Source: a virus. From it: 23,375 bases of DNA. Below, one piece after another: positions 1 through 7,445 of this stretch (the stretch's first letter is position 1; every line of letters begins with the position of its first letter). A program made the position numbers and the translations under genes. The notes beneath the pieces were generated by a model. That model searched no databases. It was not told the origin of the DNA and saw only the letters and a list, made by a program, of their open reading frames with translations. The stretch covers positions 1 to 23,375 of IMG/VR virus record IMGVR_UViG_3300027784_000050; one strand, given 5' to 3'.

Positions 1-2
1 TT

Positions 3-104
3 TCCGGGGGGGATGGTTCCGGCGTTTCCGGCGAGAGCGATACATTCAGTTCCTTTGCCCACTATTGTTGGGAAAATGTATACAGAGCCTTTTTTTGTTC
101 ATAA
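3..104 (+). CDS. C-terminus of a Gly/Ser-rich protein (partial, 5' end outside window)
   Basis: Frame 3 is open from the left edge to a TAA at 102-104 and reads as a Gly/Ser/Asp-rich stretch (SGGDGSGVSGESDTF) followed by an aromatic tail ending FFCS. Such Gly-rich ends are common in phage tail-tip and fibre proteins, and the tail gene that follows fits that setting. The first 60 bases are visibly more GC-rich than the rest of the window, as Gly codons would make them. Frame 1 is also open here and could instead be the 5' part of the next gene. I prefer frame 3 because a strong AGGAGG site and ATG lie just downstream, after a short AT-rich gap (105-168). Function is not determined. Confidence 0.45.
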   Translation, partial: SGGDGSGVSGESDTFSSFAHYCWENVYRAFFCS

Positions 105-168
105 TTTAATAAATTTTTCATTAGGTAAAAATATACAGTTATTTCATCTTTGGTCCTTAGGAGGGGGT

Positions 169-2169
169 ATGTTCATAAAATTATTACAGGGTTTCGGCAC
201 CTCATCTGTACAAAAATTGATGTACCAGATTGGGGTATTCATTAATAATAACCAATCTCTTTTGTACTCATTCTTACGTGGAGATGAAGTTAAAATCACA
301 CAGAAGCTATCAACAAAATTCACTTCTGATATTGTTGTGAATCAAGAATTATTGAATCAGATAGGCGTGTTTGTTACGAGCAATCAAGCTATTCTGAATC
401 AACTTATAAGAGGGGATGAAACAGAAAGCACACAGAAGTTATTAAATGCGTTCACTTCTGATATTATTGTGAATCAAGAGTTGATAAATCAAGTTGGTGT
501 ATTCTGTGTGCAAAATCAATCACTCTTGAACCAACTTATAAGAGGAGACGAAATAGCACTTACTCAAAAACTTCCAATTATGTTTTCTTCTGGCGCATTT
601 AAAAACCAAGCAGTGCTGTACGAATACTCTGTTGTTTTTTCAATCGTACAAAATCTTTTGCAATCTATTTCTGCTGATCCCATAAATATAAATATTGCAC
701 ATATCTTGTCAGTACTGGAAAAGAATGATATTAAAATTCCACAAAACATATTAAGCACTTTACAGGATGTTCCATCTTATTTTTATGCAGAATCGACTCA
801 TATTTTATTAGATGGTAAAAAAATTGATCCAGAAGGAAGAACAAAAAGCACGACTATAACGTATTCTGAAAGTAACGTACACAATGATATTACGATACAG
901 TCAAATGATCCTGATTTGTTTGATTGGGCTGATCCCGAGATTAATTATGGAGAGCCTCGTATTGAGATACAAATAGGAACGAGATCAATTTGGTTCTTAG
1001 TTGAAACGAGAGAGGGAGAAAAAACAAATTTTACAATAACAGGAATATCAGTCTCAGCTAAAGAAGATGATCCTTATTTTGATGATATTGACTTCCAGTT
1101 GGAAGTACCTACACTGGCTTCAGAAATAGCAGAATCCTTAACAGCGTATTGTCCTGTTGATTGGCAAACAGTTGATTGGGTTGTTCCTGCAGGATTTGAG
1201 TTTTCTGGAAAATCTTTGGACGGTATTCAACGATTAGCTTCTGAAGTAGGAGCTATTGTACGTTGTCAGGATGATGGTTCTCTTTTGGTAAGGAACAAAC
1301 GTCCTGTTAGGCCCGTTCATATGAATAATGCTCCAACTATGTTAGATTACAGTAGAGATAATATAATGACGTTATCTCATTCAGAGGTACAAGAAAGTGG
1401 ATTCAACGCTGTAACAATAATGGGAAGAACTGATGAGGTTTTTATTCCCGATCTTGTTGTTGAAGGAAGTCCAGAAAAAGGACAAAATTGTTTTGTGCGT
1501 GTGTATTGGGCAGGGAAAGTAAGCAATGTAATAAGAGCTTTTGTTACCGATGGAACAATGAGCATTGTAAAAAATGGAGCATTCACTACTGAAACTGAAG
1601 AAGAGGTTGTTGAATTCGACGATGGAAAAACATCTGTTTCTCACCCTATTTATGAATTGTTAGGCTGGGAGTGGATAGGGGCTACTTCAGGGCCGTTACA
1701 GTACGAGCAGTACGACAAAGAATTGCAATTGTCTGGAGAAGATAGATTTCGTGTTGCAACAGTGAAGTACAGAACACGTTTCCAACGCTATGAGATCGCG
1801 TCTCATGATGTTGAGCGATTGATCGCTGTACTCTTTCTTGATAATGAAAAGGATACGTACATAAGCGTAAGGACAAAAGCAGAACCAGTTATATACGGAC
1901 CGCCTATTGATGCACCTCTATTGACAACAGAAGAAGCAGCAGTTAATAGAGGAAAAGCATGGATAGACGATCAGTACAGGAAGTCCATGATATCAATTGA
2001 CGTTCCTTTTAAAGAAGAAGCGAAAGATGGCATACTGGTACACATTGATGATGCCCAAATAGGATTTCCAGGGAATTACCACGTTACTTCTTGTGTGCTT
2101 TCTCTTGAAGGGCCGAAAGTAATCAATCAAATAGAGGTAGAAAAATGTCTAACTTTCTTCAATACTTAA
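169..2169 (+). CDS. Tail / baseplate hub-like protein with N-terminal 44-residue repeats
   Basis: A 666-residue protein counted from the ATG at 169, chosen because AGGAGG (159-164) lies just upstream. The frame is open to the left edge, so a longer form is possible. Residues 17-148 are three tandem 44-residue repeats, each with a G-V-F motif and an RGDE tetrapeptide. From about residue 210 the protein resembles phage tail hub proteins of the gpD/gp27/gp44 type: a beta-rich domain (LDGKKIDPEGRTKS), then a region at about 345-381 (SGKSLDGIQRLASEVGAIV, then DDGSLLVRNKRPV) typical of a hub domain that carries the fibre or tube. It probably acts at the tail tip in assembly or host contact. The last 25 bases overlap the next gene, which suggests coupled translation. 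The family call rests on motif style only. Confidence 0.65.
   Translation: MFIKLLQGFGTSSVQKLMYQIGVFINNNQSLLYSFLRGDEVKITQKLSTKFTSDIVVNQELLNQIGVFVTSNQAILNQLIRGDETESTQKLLNAFTSDIIVNQELINQVGVFCVQNQSLLNQLIRGDEIALTQKLPIMFSSGAFKNQAVLYEYSVVFSIVQNLLQSISADPININIAHILSVLEKNDIKIPQNILSTLQDVPSYFYAESTHILLDGKKIDPEGRTKSTTITYSESNVHNDITIQSNDPDLFDWADPEINYGEPRIEIQIGTRSIWFLVETREGEKTNFTITGISVSAKEDDPYFDDIDFQLEVPTLASEIAESLTAYCPVDWQTVDWVVPAGFEFSGKSLDGIQRLASEVGAIVRCQDDGSLLVRNKRPVRPVHMNNAPTMLDYSRDNIMTLSHSEVQESGFNAVTIMGRTDEVFIPDLVVEGSPEKGQNCFVRVYWAGKVSNVIRAFVTDGTMSIVKNGAFTTETEEEVVEFDDGKTSVSHPIYELLGWEWIGATSGPLQYEQYDKELQLSGEDRFRVATVKYRTRFQRYEIASHDVERLIAVLFLDNEKDTYISVRTKAEPVIYGPPIDAPLLTTEEAAVNRGKAWIDDQYRKSMISIDVPFKEEAKDGILVHIDDAQIGFPGNYHVTSCVLSLEGPKVINQIEVEKCLTFFNT
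217..612 (+). repeat. Three tandem 132-bp (44-residue) coding repeats
   Basis: Within the tail gene, codons for residues 17-60, 61-104 and 105-148 repeat with an exact period of 132 bases; for example GTGAATCAAGA occurs at 337 and again at 469. Each unit reads roughly as LxNQxGVF, about ten residues, LLxxLIRGDE, about ten residues, then FTSDIxVNQE. Units 2 and 3 are close at the DNA level. Unit 1 and the end of unit 3 are more diverged. Confidence 0.9.
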
Positions 2170-2402
2170 CAGGAAAGGCAGATTCGCACATTGAAACTGG
2201 CATTGTTGAAGATCCATTGGATAAAGAAACGTACCGTGTGCGACTAAAGAATAAATCAATTATTTTAAAATCAGCTATTGACAGGAAATTGCAAGCAGGG
2301 GAACATGTTGTCATCAACAAAACTAAATATGATAGGTACATTGTTGGTTCAACTAATAGAAAAAACACACAAAAACAAAAGGAGATTGTGATAGATGGCT
2401 AA
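2145..2402 (+). CDS. Small tail-associated protein, possible OB-fold
   Basis: An 85-residue protein. Its ATG lies inside the end of the hub-like gene (25-base overlap) behind a GAGGT site, so translation is probably coupled. The middle (TYRVRLKNKSIILKSAIDR, then AGEHVVINKTKYDRYIVGS) has the alternating hydrophobic strands and turns of a small beta-barrel. Short OB-fold proteins directly after hub genes are common in phage baseplate modules (gpV/gp5-like), so a hub or spike adaptor is plausible. No diagnostic motif is present. The C-terminal 15 residues are Lys/Gln-rich. The fold and role are inferred from pattern and position. Confidence 0.7.
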   Translation: MSNFLQYLTGKADSHIETGIVEDPLDKETYRVRLKNKSIILKSAIDRKLQAGEHVVINKTKYDRYIVGSTNRKNTQKQKEIVIDG

Positions 2403-2982
2403 CCAATACCCAACTGCATCAGTTAGCATCTCATTTGTTGTGAGTACAGTAGATGAGGATGCTGTATTTATCGCTGAAATAAACGCCGAAGATAATGGAG
2501 GAAGGACTTCTTTTCCTTTTGGGGGAGCTTCTCCTAAATTCAGAATTTACAAATCATCTGAGATTAAGAGTGTGCATTCTTTCACTTCTGATGGATCTAC
2601 ATCAAGAGTAAGCTCTAATCTTTCAGAAACATTGACTGAATTTTTATCTTGGGCGGGCGGAGCTTCTGCTGATTCTGACGGAAATGAAGATGAGTCGTAC
2701 AGAAACGCTTCTGTACAAAAGCCAGTAATAGGGAATTACACAATATCGAATATTAAAGGCAATATTGGTTCTGTGTCTTTGGTTGAACAAGAAAAGACAA
2801 CGTTTCAGTGCTCTAAAATTTCTAATGGTCCTCTTGATCCTGTGGTTGGTTTTTGTATGGTTACTTATGGAACAAGATATGATTTGTATCAGCTTAATAA
2901 TGTCAGTAAGCCTGCTGGTTTTGGACAGGATGCTTTTACGGATTATCAAGTTCTTGTTTATCTTGTTGGAGTTACCGGGTAG
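2395..2982 (+). CDS. Beta-rich structural protein, paralogue of the next gene
   Basis: A 195-residue protein overlapping the preceding gene by 8 bases, with AAAGGAG upstream of its ATG. The opening (ASVSISFVVSTVDEDAVFIA) matches in pattern the opening of the next protein (ATVNVSFAVDSVDADTYLAI), so the two probably share an N-terminal domain and arose by duplication. The composition is Ser/Thr/Gly/Val-rich with few Lys or Arg, typical of extracellular beta-sandwich virion proteins. There is no signal peptide or membrane segment. Probably a tail or fibre-associated component; I do not recognise the family. Confidence 0.7.
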   Translation: MANQYPTASVSISFVVSTVDEDAVFIAEINAEDNGGRTSFPFGGASPKFRIYKSSEIKSVHSFTSDGSTSRVSSNLSETLTEFLSWAGGASADSDGNEDESYRNASVQKPVIGNYTISNIKGNIGSVSLVEQEKTTFQCSKISNGPLDPVVGFCMVTYGTRYDLYQLNNVSKPAGFGQDAFTDYQVLVYLVGVTG

Positions 2983-3009
2983 AAACTACATGTAAATAAA
3001 GGAAAAAAG

Positions 3010-3822
3010 ATGTACACAGCTACCGTTAATGTTTCTTTTGCTGTTGATTCAGTCGATGCTGATACCTATTTAGCAATTATGCTGGATGAAGAAAAGAACC
3101 AAAGCGTTTATAAAGTGGAGAAGAAAAACTCTTTTGCTTTAGGAGAAACAGCGTATTTAAAAATATTCAGTAAAGGAGAAGATGCTTTAAATATCTTTTC
3201 CAGCATAGGCAATGTTCAGATTGTGCAGGGTACCTTTTCTTATTCTATTGAAGAAGATATTTCTTTTACGCGAGATAATACAGGCTCTTTATCTTATGTT
3301 CCTATTGGATCCGTGAGCTACACATGGTTTGGTAGGGGCATAATAAATCCTGTTTTTGTAGGAAGAGAGATTCTTTTACAAGAAAATCCAGAAGCTGAAG
3401 ATGCTAAAAAGTTTTTAGGAATTATGCGCTGTACGTATTCGACAGTAGGAAAAAGAGCGACTTTAAATGTTTCGTCCTTGGATGAAGAGGTTGGAGTGCT
3501 TGTTGCTGTTGAGCGTGGTGCTGATTTAGCGTCCGCTACAATTAATTACGAAGCAGACCTATCGAACCCTATTCCTATTTCTTTGCGTGTATCAGATTTC
3601 TGCTCAGACTTGCCTGTTGATGTTGTTTCTGTCTATGTTGATGGTAATTTCAAGGGATGGACAAATATTGAAGGAATATTATACATTGGAGAACTGCGTC
3701 CTGGGACAATGCATACTTTAAAAATGACAAGAGAAGGGTATGTGGACAGTGATCTGGATATTTTATATAACGACAGCTTCACTGTTCCCATACCCCCCAA
3801 GGAAGAGGAAGAGGAGCAGTAA
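3010..3822 (+). CDS. Beta-rich structural protein with PEGA-like C-terminal domain
   Basis: A 270-residue protein with an AAAGGA site a few bases before the ATG. The N-terminal 30 residues resemble the preceding protein. Residues about 190-255 look like a PEGA or carboxypeptidase-regulatory-like beta domain: VDVVSVYVDGNFKGWTN, then GELRPGTMHTLKMTREGY. Such domains mediate surface or polysaccharide contact in other proteins. The C-terminus ends in PPKEEEEEQ. It is the last gene of the plus-strand module, and its TAA (3820-3822) directly abuts the stop codon of the converging minus-strand operon. Probably a decoration or fibre-associated protein; the role is inferred. Confidence 0.7.
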   Translation: MYTATVNVSFAVDSVDADTYLAIMLDEEKNQSVYKVEKKNSFALGETAYLKIFSKGEDALNIFSSIGNVQIVQGTFSYSIEEDISFTRDNTGSLSYVPIGSVSYTWFGRGIINPVFVGREILLQENPEAEDAKKFLGIMRCTYSTVGKRATLNVSSLDEEVGVLVAVERGADLASATINYEADLSNPIPISLRVSDFCSDLPVDVVSVYVDGNFKGWTNIEGILYIGELRPGTMHTLKMTREGYVDSDLDILYNDSFTVPIPPKEEEEEQ

Positions 3823-4023
3823 TCAATACTTTCTTTTCATTTCTTCTTCAGACATCGGCTTCCCTGTCATTAATTTAAGGCCTGTTTCAAGTTGTGCTTT
3901 CATCTTTGGATGGCAAACCAGTTTATGAGCGTGTATTTCAACACTCTTTAGTGGTTTGCCGTCATTATCTTTCATTCGTTCATCTGTTTCAATCGGTAAA
4001 TTAGAAATGTCTTGTTCTTTCAT
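3823..4023 (-). CDS. Small hypothetical protein (66 aa)
   Basis: The last gene of the minus-strand block. Its TGA touches the stop of the plus-strand structural gene. The ATG lies within the end of the upstream cysteine-rich gene (23-base overlap), with AAGGAG about a dozen bases before it. The protein is charged and soluble with one Cys and two His (KSVEIHAHKLVCHPKMKAQ) and a C-terminal EEEMKRKY. No domain is recognised. Confidence 0.55.
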   Translation of the reverse strand: MKEQDISNLPIETDERMKDNDGKPLKSVEIHAHKLVCHPKMKAQLETGLKLMTGKPMSEEEMKRKY

Positions 4024-4270
4024 TGTTTATTTTTCTCCTTCCTTTTTCATTTTCTGAAATATTTCCAGTTCTTTTATCAATAAAATAAAAACCACAACCT
4101 TCATATAATAGATTAGGATGTATAGGGAAAATATGACATTCTTTGGGTTTTGATTCATGTATTGCACAAATACCCCCTGATTTTATTTTTATAAAATGTG
4201 AGCAGTTCTCAGGAATACAGCATATTCCACACTGCTTACATTCTCCTTTTCTTTCAAAATGTTTATACAT
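4001..4270 (-). CDS. YkgJ/UPF0153-like cysteine-cluster metal-binding protein
   Basis: An 89-residue protein from the ATG at 4270 (MYKHFERK). An earlier in-frame ATG at 4309 would give 102 residues but a 47-base overlap with the upstream gene; the chosen start leaves 8. The N-terminus has C11-x2-C14-x2-C17-C18 (CKQCGICC), C23 and later Cys residues in CAIHESKPKECHIFPIHP and GCGFYF. This is the pattern of the YkgJ-type CxxCxxCC family, annotated as zinc- or iron-chelating and possibly Fe-S. Its biochemical role is unknown even in characterised genomes. The neighbours are recombination genes, but nothing shows a shared pathway. Confidence 0.7.
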   Translation of the reverse strand: MYKHFERKGECKQCGICCIPENCSHFIKIKSGGICAIHESKPKECHIFPIHPNLLYEGCGFYFIDKRTGNISENEKGRRKINNERTRHF

Positions 4271-4649
4271 TTTTTCTTTTCTTCTTTCTTTTCTTTTTAT
4301 CAAAAGCATTCAATCCTTCAGTTAATAACCACGCCAATACTTCTCCTACTGTCATTTCATGTTCTTCTGAGAACTCAATCACATCTTTGTATAATTCAAT
4401 TCTTTCTTCTGGATTAAATAAAGAAACGTCAACACATAATAACAAGTTCTTGTAGTGCTTCGTCCTGCACTTTGAGCACATTTCAAGATGATAGGGAGCT
4501 GTTACAAAAGATTCACATTCGGGCCATATGCATCTTTTTTTTCTTCTTGCTGGAGTGCTCAACCGCTCGTACCTTTTCTTGAAATCAAGATCGTACTCTT
4601 TTATTGTGCTCAACGTATCTGTTGTGGGAGAGTCTATTGTGTGCGTCAT
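4263..4649 (-). CDS. Small protein with putative zinc-binding cysteines
   Basis: I chose the ATG at 4649 (MTHTIDSPT, 128 residues) because AGGAGAGGTGG precedes it; an in-frame ATG at 4703 has no comparable site. The start lies 65 bases inside the Rad50-like C-half gene. The middle carries C-x4-C and CxxC (CIWPEC, then MCSKCR), a likely zinc site. After it come a helical region (FNPEERIELYKDVIEFSEEH) and a Lys/Arg-rich tail. Possibly nucleic-acid binding; the family is not recognised. Confidence 0.6.
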   Translation of the reverse strand: MTHTIDSPTTDTLSTIKEYDLDFKKRYERLSTPARRKKRCIWPECESFVTAPYHLEMCSKCRTKHYKNLLLCVDVSLFNPEERIELYKDVIEFSEEHEMTVGEVLAWLLTEGLNAFDKKKRKKKRKNV

Positions 4650-5226
4650 CTGTAACCACCTCTCCTTTCTTGATCTCAAACACTTTGTCAGCGTGTTCGG
4701 CAATCTCAGGAATATGAGTGTTGATGATCAATTGAAGATTAAATTCTTGGGAGAGCAATCTAAGCATTTCGATAGCTCTTGGGATGTGTTTTTTGGAAAG
4801 CATCTTAAACGGCTCATCAAGAACAAAAACAGGTGCACTTTTTTCAATCTTCCAATACGCAAGTCGTGATGCGAAGGACGCAATATCAATTGTTCCTCCG
4901 CCTGCTGAAAATCGAGGTCTCATTAATTTCCCTCCTTTTTCAAAAAAGAGATCGCACTCTGTTTTATTTCTTCTTTCTTCGAATTTAGGAATAAAAGTAT
5001 AGGGATCATCGAAGATAAGATGAAAAGCTTTTGTAACGAGATCAGAGAAATGGTGTTCCACTCTTTGCTGTGTCTTCTTTGCAGCCAATTGATAAATAAT
5101 CCTTGCGTCTTCTGCTGCGTATCTTTCCTCTTTGCACTTTTCGAGTTCTCGTTCTTCTTCTTGAATATCCTTTTCAATTATCTTTTTCTCGGCAATCAAC
5201 ATGTCGATGTCTTTTTTAAACGACAT
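4585..5226 (-). CDS. C-terminal half of a split Rad50/SbcC-type ATPase
   Basis: A 213-residue protein that holds only the C-terminal ATPase lobe of an SMC/Rad50 protein. Residues 1-55 form a short Glu/Lys coiled coil. The ABC signature is SAGGG (107-111), Walker B is VFVLDEP (133-139), and the H-loop histidine is in IINTH (H171). There is no Walker A. The matching Walker A lobe is a separate gene at 6375-7445, with the Mre11-like gene and a coiled-coil gene between. The two lobes would have to meet in trans to form the ATP-binding pockets. With the Mre11-like nuclease the complex would resect or process DNA ends during recombination-dependent replication, as T4 gp46/gp47 do. The start overlaps the previous gene by 11 bases. 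Confidence 0.88.
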   Translation of the reverse strand: MSFKKDIDMLIAEKKIIEKDIQEEERELEKCKEERYAAEDARIIYQLAAKKTQQRVEHHFSDLVTKAFHLIFDDPYTFIPKFEERRNKTECDLFFEKGGKLMRPRFSAGGGTIDIASFASRLAYWKIEKSAPVFVLDEPFKMLSKKHIPRAIEMLRLLSQEFNLQLIINTHIPEIAEHADKVFEIKKGEVVTDDAHNRLSHNRYVEHNKRVRS

Positions 5227-5482
5227 TTGCTTCCCTCTCTTTTTCTATTTCTTCAAGTTTTTCTTCAAGCTCATTAGACAAGGATTCGATGCTGGATTCG
5301 AGTTTCTTGATCTTCACTATGTTCTTATTCAGTAATGCTTTCAGCTTGTCAGAATCGTCTGTCCCGAACTCCTCACGTGCTGTTTGTTTCGTGCTTGCTA
5401 ATTTGCCCTTTGCTTCGCTTAATTCGTTTTGCAATGTTTCCACTCTTTTTTTCAGTTTTTCGAACTTAGACAGTTTTGACAT
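5216..5482 (-). CDS. Coiled-coil protein within the Rad50/Mre11 locus
   Basis: An 88-residue protein that is almost entirely heptad-like: residues 5-35 and 47-85 are Leu/Lys/Glu helices separated by a short EEFGTDDSD linker. There is no zinc hook (no cysteine at all). It overlaps the Mre11-like gene by 17 bases and the Rad50 C-half by 11, so all three are probably translated together. It may supply the returning coiled coil that the split Rad50 lacks, because the C-half has only about 55 coiled residues against roughly 190 in the N-half. That role is inference; a scaffold or regulatory subunit is also possible. Confidence 0.75.
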   Translation of the reverse strand: MSKLSKFEKLKKRVETLQNELSEAKGKLASTKQTAREEFGTDDSDKLKALLNKNIVKIKKLESSIESLSNELEEKLEEIEKEREANVV

Positions 5483-6374
5483 TTAATCCCTCCTCTAAGA
5501 TTTCTTTTGTGCGTTTCTTTGTTCTTCGTTGTTGATCCATCACTATTTTGATGTTTTTCCTGTAATCGAGTTCTGCATCAAAATCTGAATCGAGGCTTTT
5601 TGAGAATTCTTCTCTTCTTCTGCTGTCTGCTTGTTTTTCTCTGATCTCTTCTTCTTTCAGGACTGAACTGGCGGGCTTTATTGGGTAGTTAAAAACCTGT
5701 AGGTCGTGTGTTTTTGTATCGTATATTGCGAATTGTGGTTTGTGTTCTGTTTGGTCAATCTTCATTCTGCAAAGACTTCCGCAATTAACTACTATGCTCT
5801 CTTTGTCTTTGTAAATGAATGCTTTGTGATTATCTCCTGTCACACAGAGATCAAATCCTTTTTTAGTGAGCATCTTTGCCTGAATGTAATCAGTTTGTCC
5901 GGGGAATATTTTCTTTCCATTGATCACCATTTTGTGAGCAACAAGGATGTTAATCCCGTTTTTTGGTTTTGGAAATGTTTTTTGTCCGAAGTGCATTCCG
6001 TATAGATACGTGTTTTTTCCTATTTTCTTTCCGTCTATAGGGATTCGATTAATGAGTCCTGCATTCATGAGTATTTGTAAAGGAACGCCCACAACTTCTA
6101 TATTGTGGAATTTAAGATCGTGTTGTCCAAATAAAGAATAAATAGGAATGTCAACGGACTTCACGAATGAAATTACATCGAAGATAAGTTCTAAGGGATC
6201 TCTTCCATAACTATTGAACCAATCCCCTGGTTGAAGAACAGCGTCACATCCTTTTGTTTTGAACATATCAAACGCATTGTATAATTTATTGAATTGTGTT
6301 TGATAATAATCATCAATCCTGTTAATGGGGGGCGCACTTCTTAAATGCAAATCTCCGAGTATTCCTAATCGCAT
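5466..6374 (-). CDS. Mre11/SbcD-like metallophosphoesterase nuclease (gp47-like)
   Basis: A 302-residue protein with the calcineurin-like phosphoesterase motifs in order: GDLHL (D8, H10), PGDW (D51), GQHD (83-86, Gln replacing the usual Asn of GNHD), VAHK (H147) and TGDNH (180-183). These coordinate the two Mn ions of the nuclease centre. The C-terminal 75 residues are charged and helical and probably bind the Rad50 coiled-coil base. The ATG follows the stop of the Rad50 N-half directly (TAAATG) with GGGAG upstream, so the subunits are co-translated. By analogy with SbcCD and T4 gp46/47 it would be an ATP-regulated dsDNA exonuclease and ssDNA endonuclease. Confidence 0.92.
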   Translation of the reverse strand: MRLGILGDLHLRSAPPINRIDDYYQTQFNKLYNAFDMFKTKGCDAVLQPGDWFNSYGRDPLELIFDVISFVKSVDIPIYSLFGQHDLKFHNIEVVGVPLQILMNAGLINRIPIDGKKIGKNTYLYGMHFGQKTFPKPKNGINILVAHKMVINGKKIFPGQTDYIQAKMLTKKGFDLCVTGDNHKAFIYKDKESIVVNCGSLCRMKIDQTEHKPQFAIYDTKTHDLQVFNYPIKPASSVLKEEEIREKQADSRRREEFSKSLDSDFDAELDYRKNIKIVMDQQRRTKKRTKEILEEGLNVKTV

Positions 6375-7445
6375 TTACTTTCTCCCTGTTAATAGCTTGC
6401 AAGGCTTATCAAGAATCGGGCACACATCAAATGTTTTCTTGAAATTATTAAAATGCTCCTGTGCCTCTTCATACGCCTTTTTTGTTTTTTCAATAATATC
6501 TTCAGTTTCAGCTAATTGCAATGAAATTTTTTCCATATCCTTTATTTCTTTTTCTTTTTGGAGCATTTGTTCATTCCTTTTTTCGAACTCAGAAACGAGT
6601 TCTTGGGCGTGTTTATGTTTTTTTGAAATGCTGTTAATTAATCCTTCTGAATTCTGTATTACAGAGTACAGATGATCGAGTTTTTCTGATGCCTCTTCGA
6701 GTTCTTCAGCCTGCTCTTGTGCTTCTTCAATATTGTTCACTAATTTGTGAACTTCGTTTATGTCCTTTTCGATTGCGAGATTTTCTTTCATCTTTTCAAG
6801 AGATGTCAGAATGAATTGAATTCTTTTCTTCTTCTCGTCAACGGAGACGATCAAATCTTGCTGTTCTTCATAAGTTTGATGCAATGACACTATTTCGTCT
6901 AAAGATCGAAATTTGAGCAACTCCGTTCGTTTCTGAGCTATTCTTTTATTGTGCGCTTTCTCTTGCGTATTTTGTTCTTTTATAATTCGATCCGCGTATT
7001 GCCGACTTAGATCAATGAGATCAAGTCCAGCTGCTTCATTTAATTTACGAGCAACTTCACTCGAATTGAGGCTTAATAAAAAAGGAGCATCATCTTGGAA
7101 CTGAATATTTGTTGAGGTGAAATTAAGAACTTCTTTCACTTGTTCAGGAACTCCTGTGCGTGGTGTATCGAAGTTCTTGTCATTGATGACGTACTTGTTT
7201 TCTTTTGTGCCCCTGACTCGTTGAACTGAATTTGTACCACTCGTTACCGTTACTGTGCACTTCTTTTTGCCGTTTCGGATAAACTCATCTCCGGAAGGGC
7301 GATTAGAGAAAACAAGCTCCAATGCACGAACGATTGATGATTTGCCTTCGTCTGTCTCTCCAATAATAACATTGATTCCTTTATCGAATTCAAGAGTTGT
7401 GTCTTCGTGTATTTGGAAATTTTTGAGATGGAGTTTATTAATCAT
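6375..7445 (-). CDS. N-terminal half of a split Rad50/SbcC-type ATPase
   Basis: A 356-residue protein from the ATG at 7445, supported by GAGG eight bases upstream and an 8-base overlap with the preceding gene; an ATG at 7472 is less likely. Residues 1-150 are the N-terminal ABC lobe: LHLKNFQIHEDTTLEF, Walker A GETDEGKS (29-36), and Q-loop region IQFQDDAPFLL. Residues about 155-335 are coiled coil. The protein ends 7 residues after a hook-like motif, CPILDKPC (C342, C349), a CX6C form of the usual Rad50 CPxC zinc hook. There is no signature motif or Walker B; those are in the gene at 4585-5226. The split therefore falls at the hinge. Confidence 0.9.
   Translation of the reverse strand: MINKLHLKNFQIHEDTTLEFDKGINVIIGETDEGKSSIVRALELVFSNRPSGDEFIRNGKKKCTVTVTSGTNSVQRVRGTKENKYVINDKNFDTPRTGVPEQVKEVLNFTSTNIQFQDDAPFLLSLNSSEVARKLNEAAGLDLIDLSRQYADRIIKEQNTQEKAHNKRIAQKRTELLKFRSLDEIVSLHQTYEEQQDLIVSVDEKKKRIQFILTSLEKMKENLAIEKDINEVHKLVNNIEEAQEQAEELEEASEKLDHLYSVIQNSEGLINSISKKHKHAQELVSEFEKRNEQMLQKEKEIKDMEKISLQLAETEDIIEKTKKAYEEAQEHFNNFKKTFDVCPILDKPCKLLTGRK

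Noticed and set aside
3815-3850. Bidirectional terminator at the convergent junction
   Set aside because: I found no stem of useful length with a U-run on either strand.
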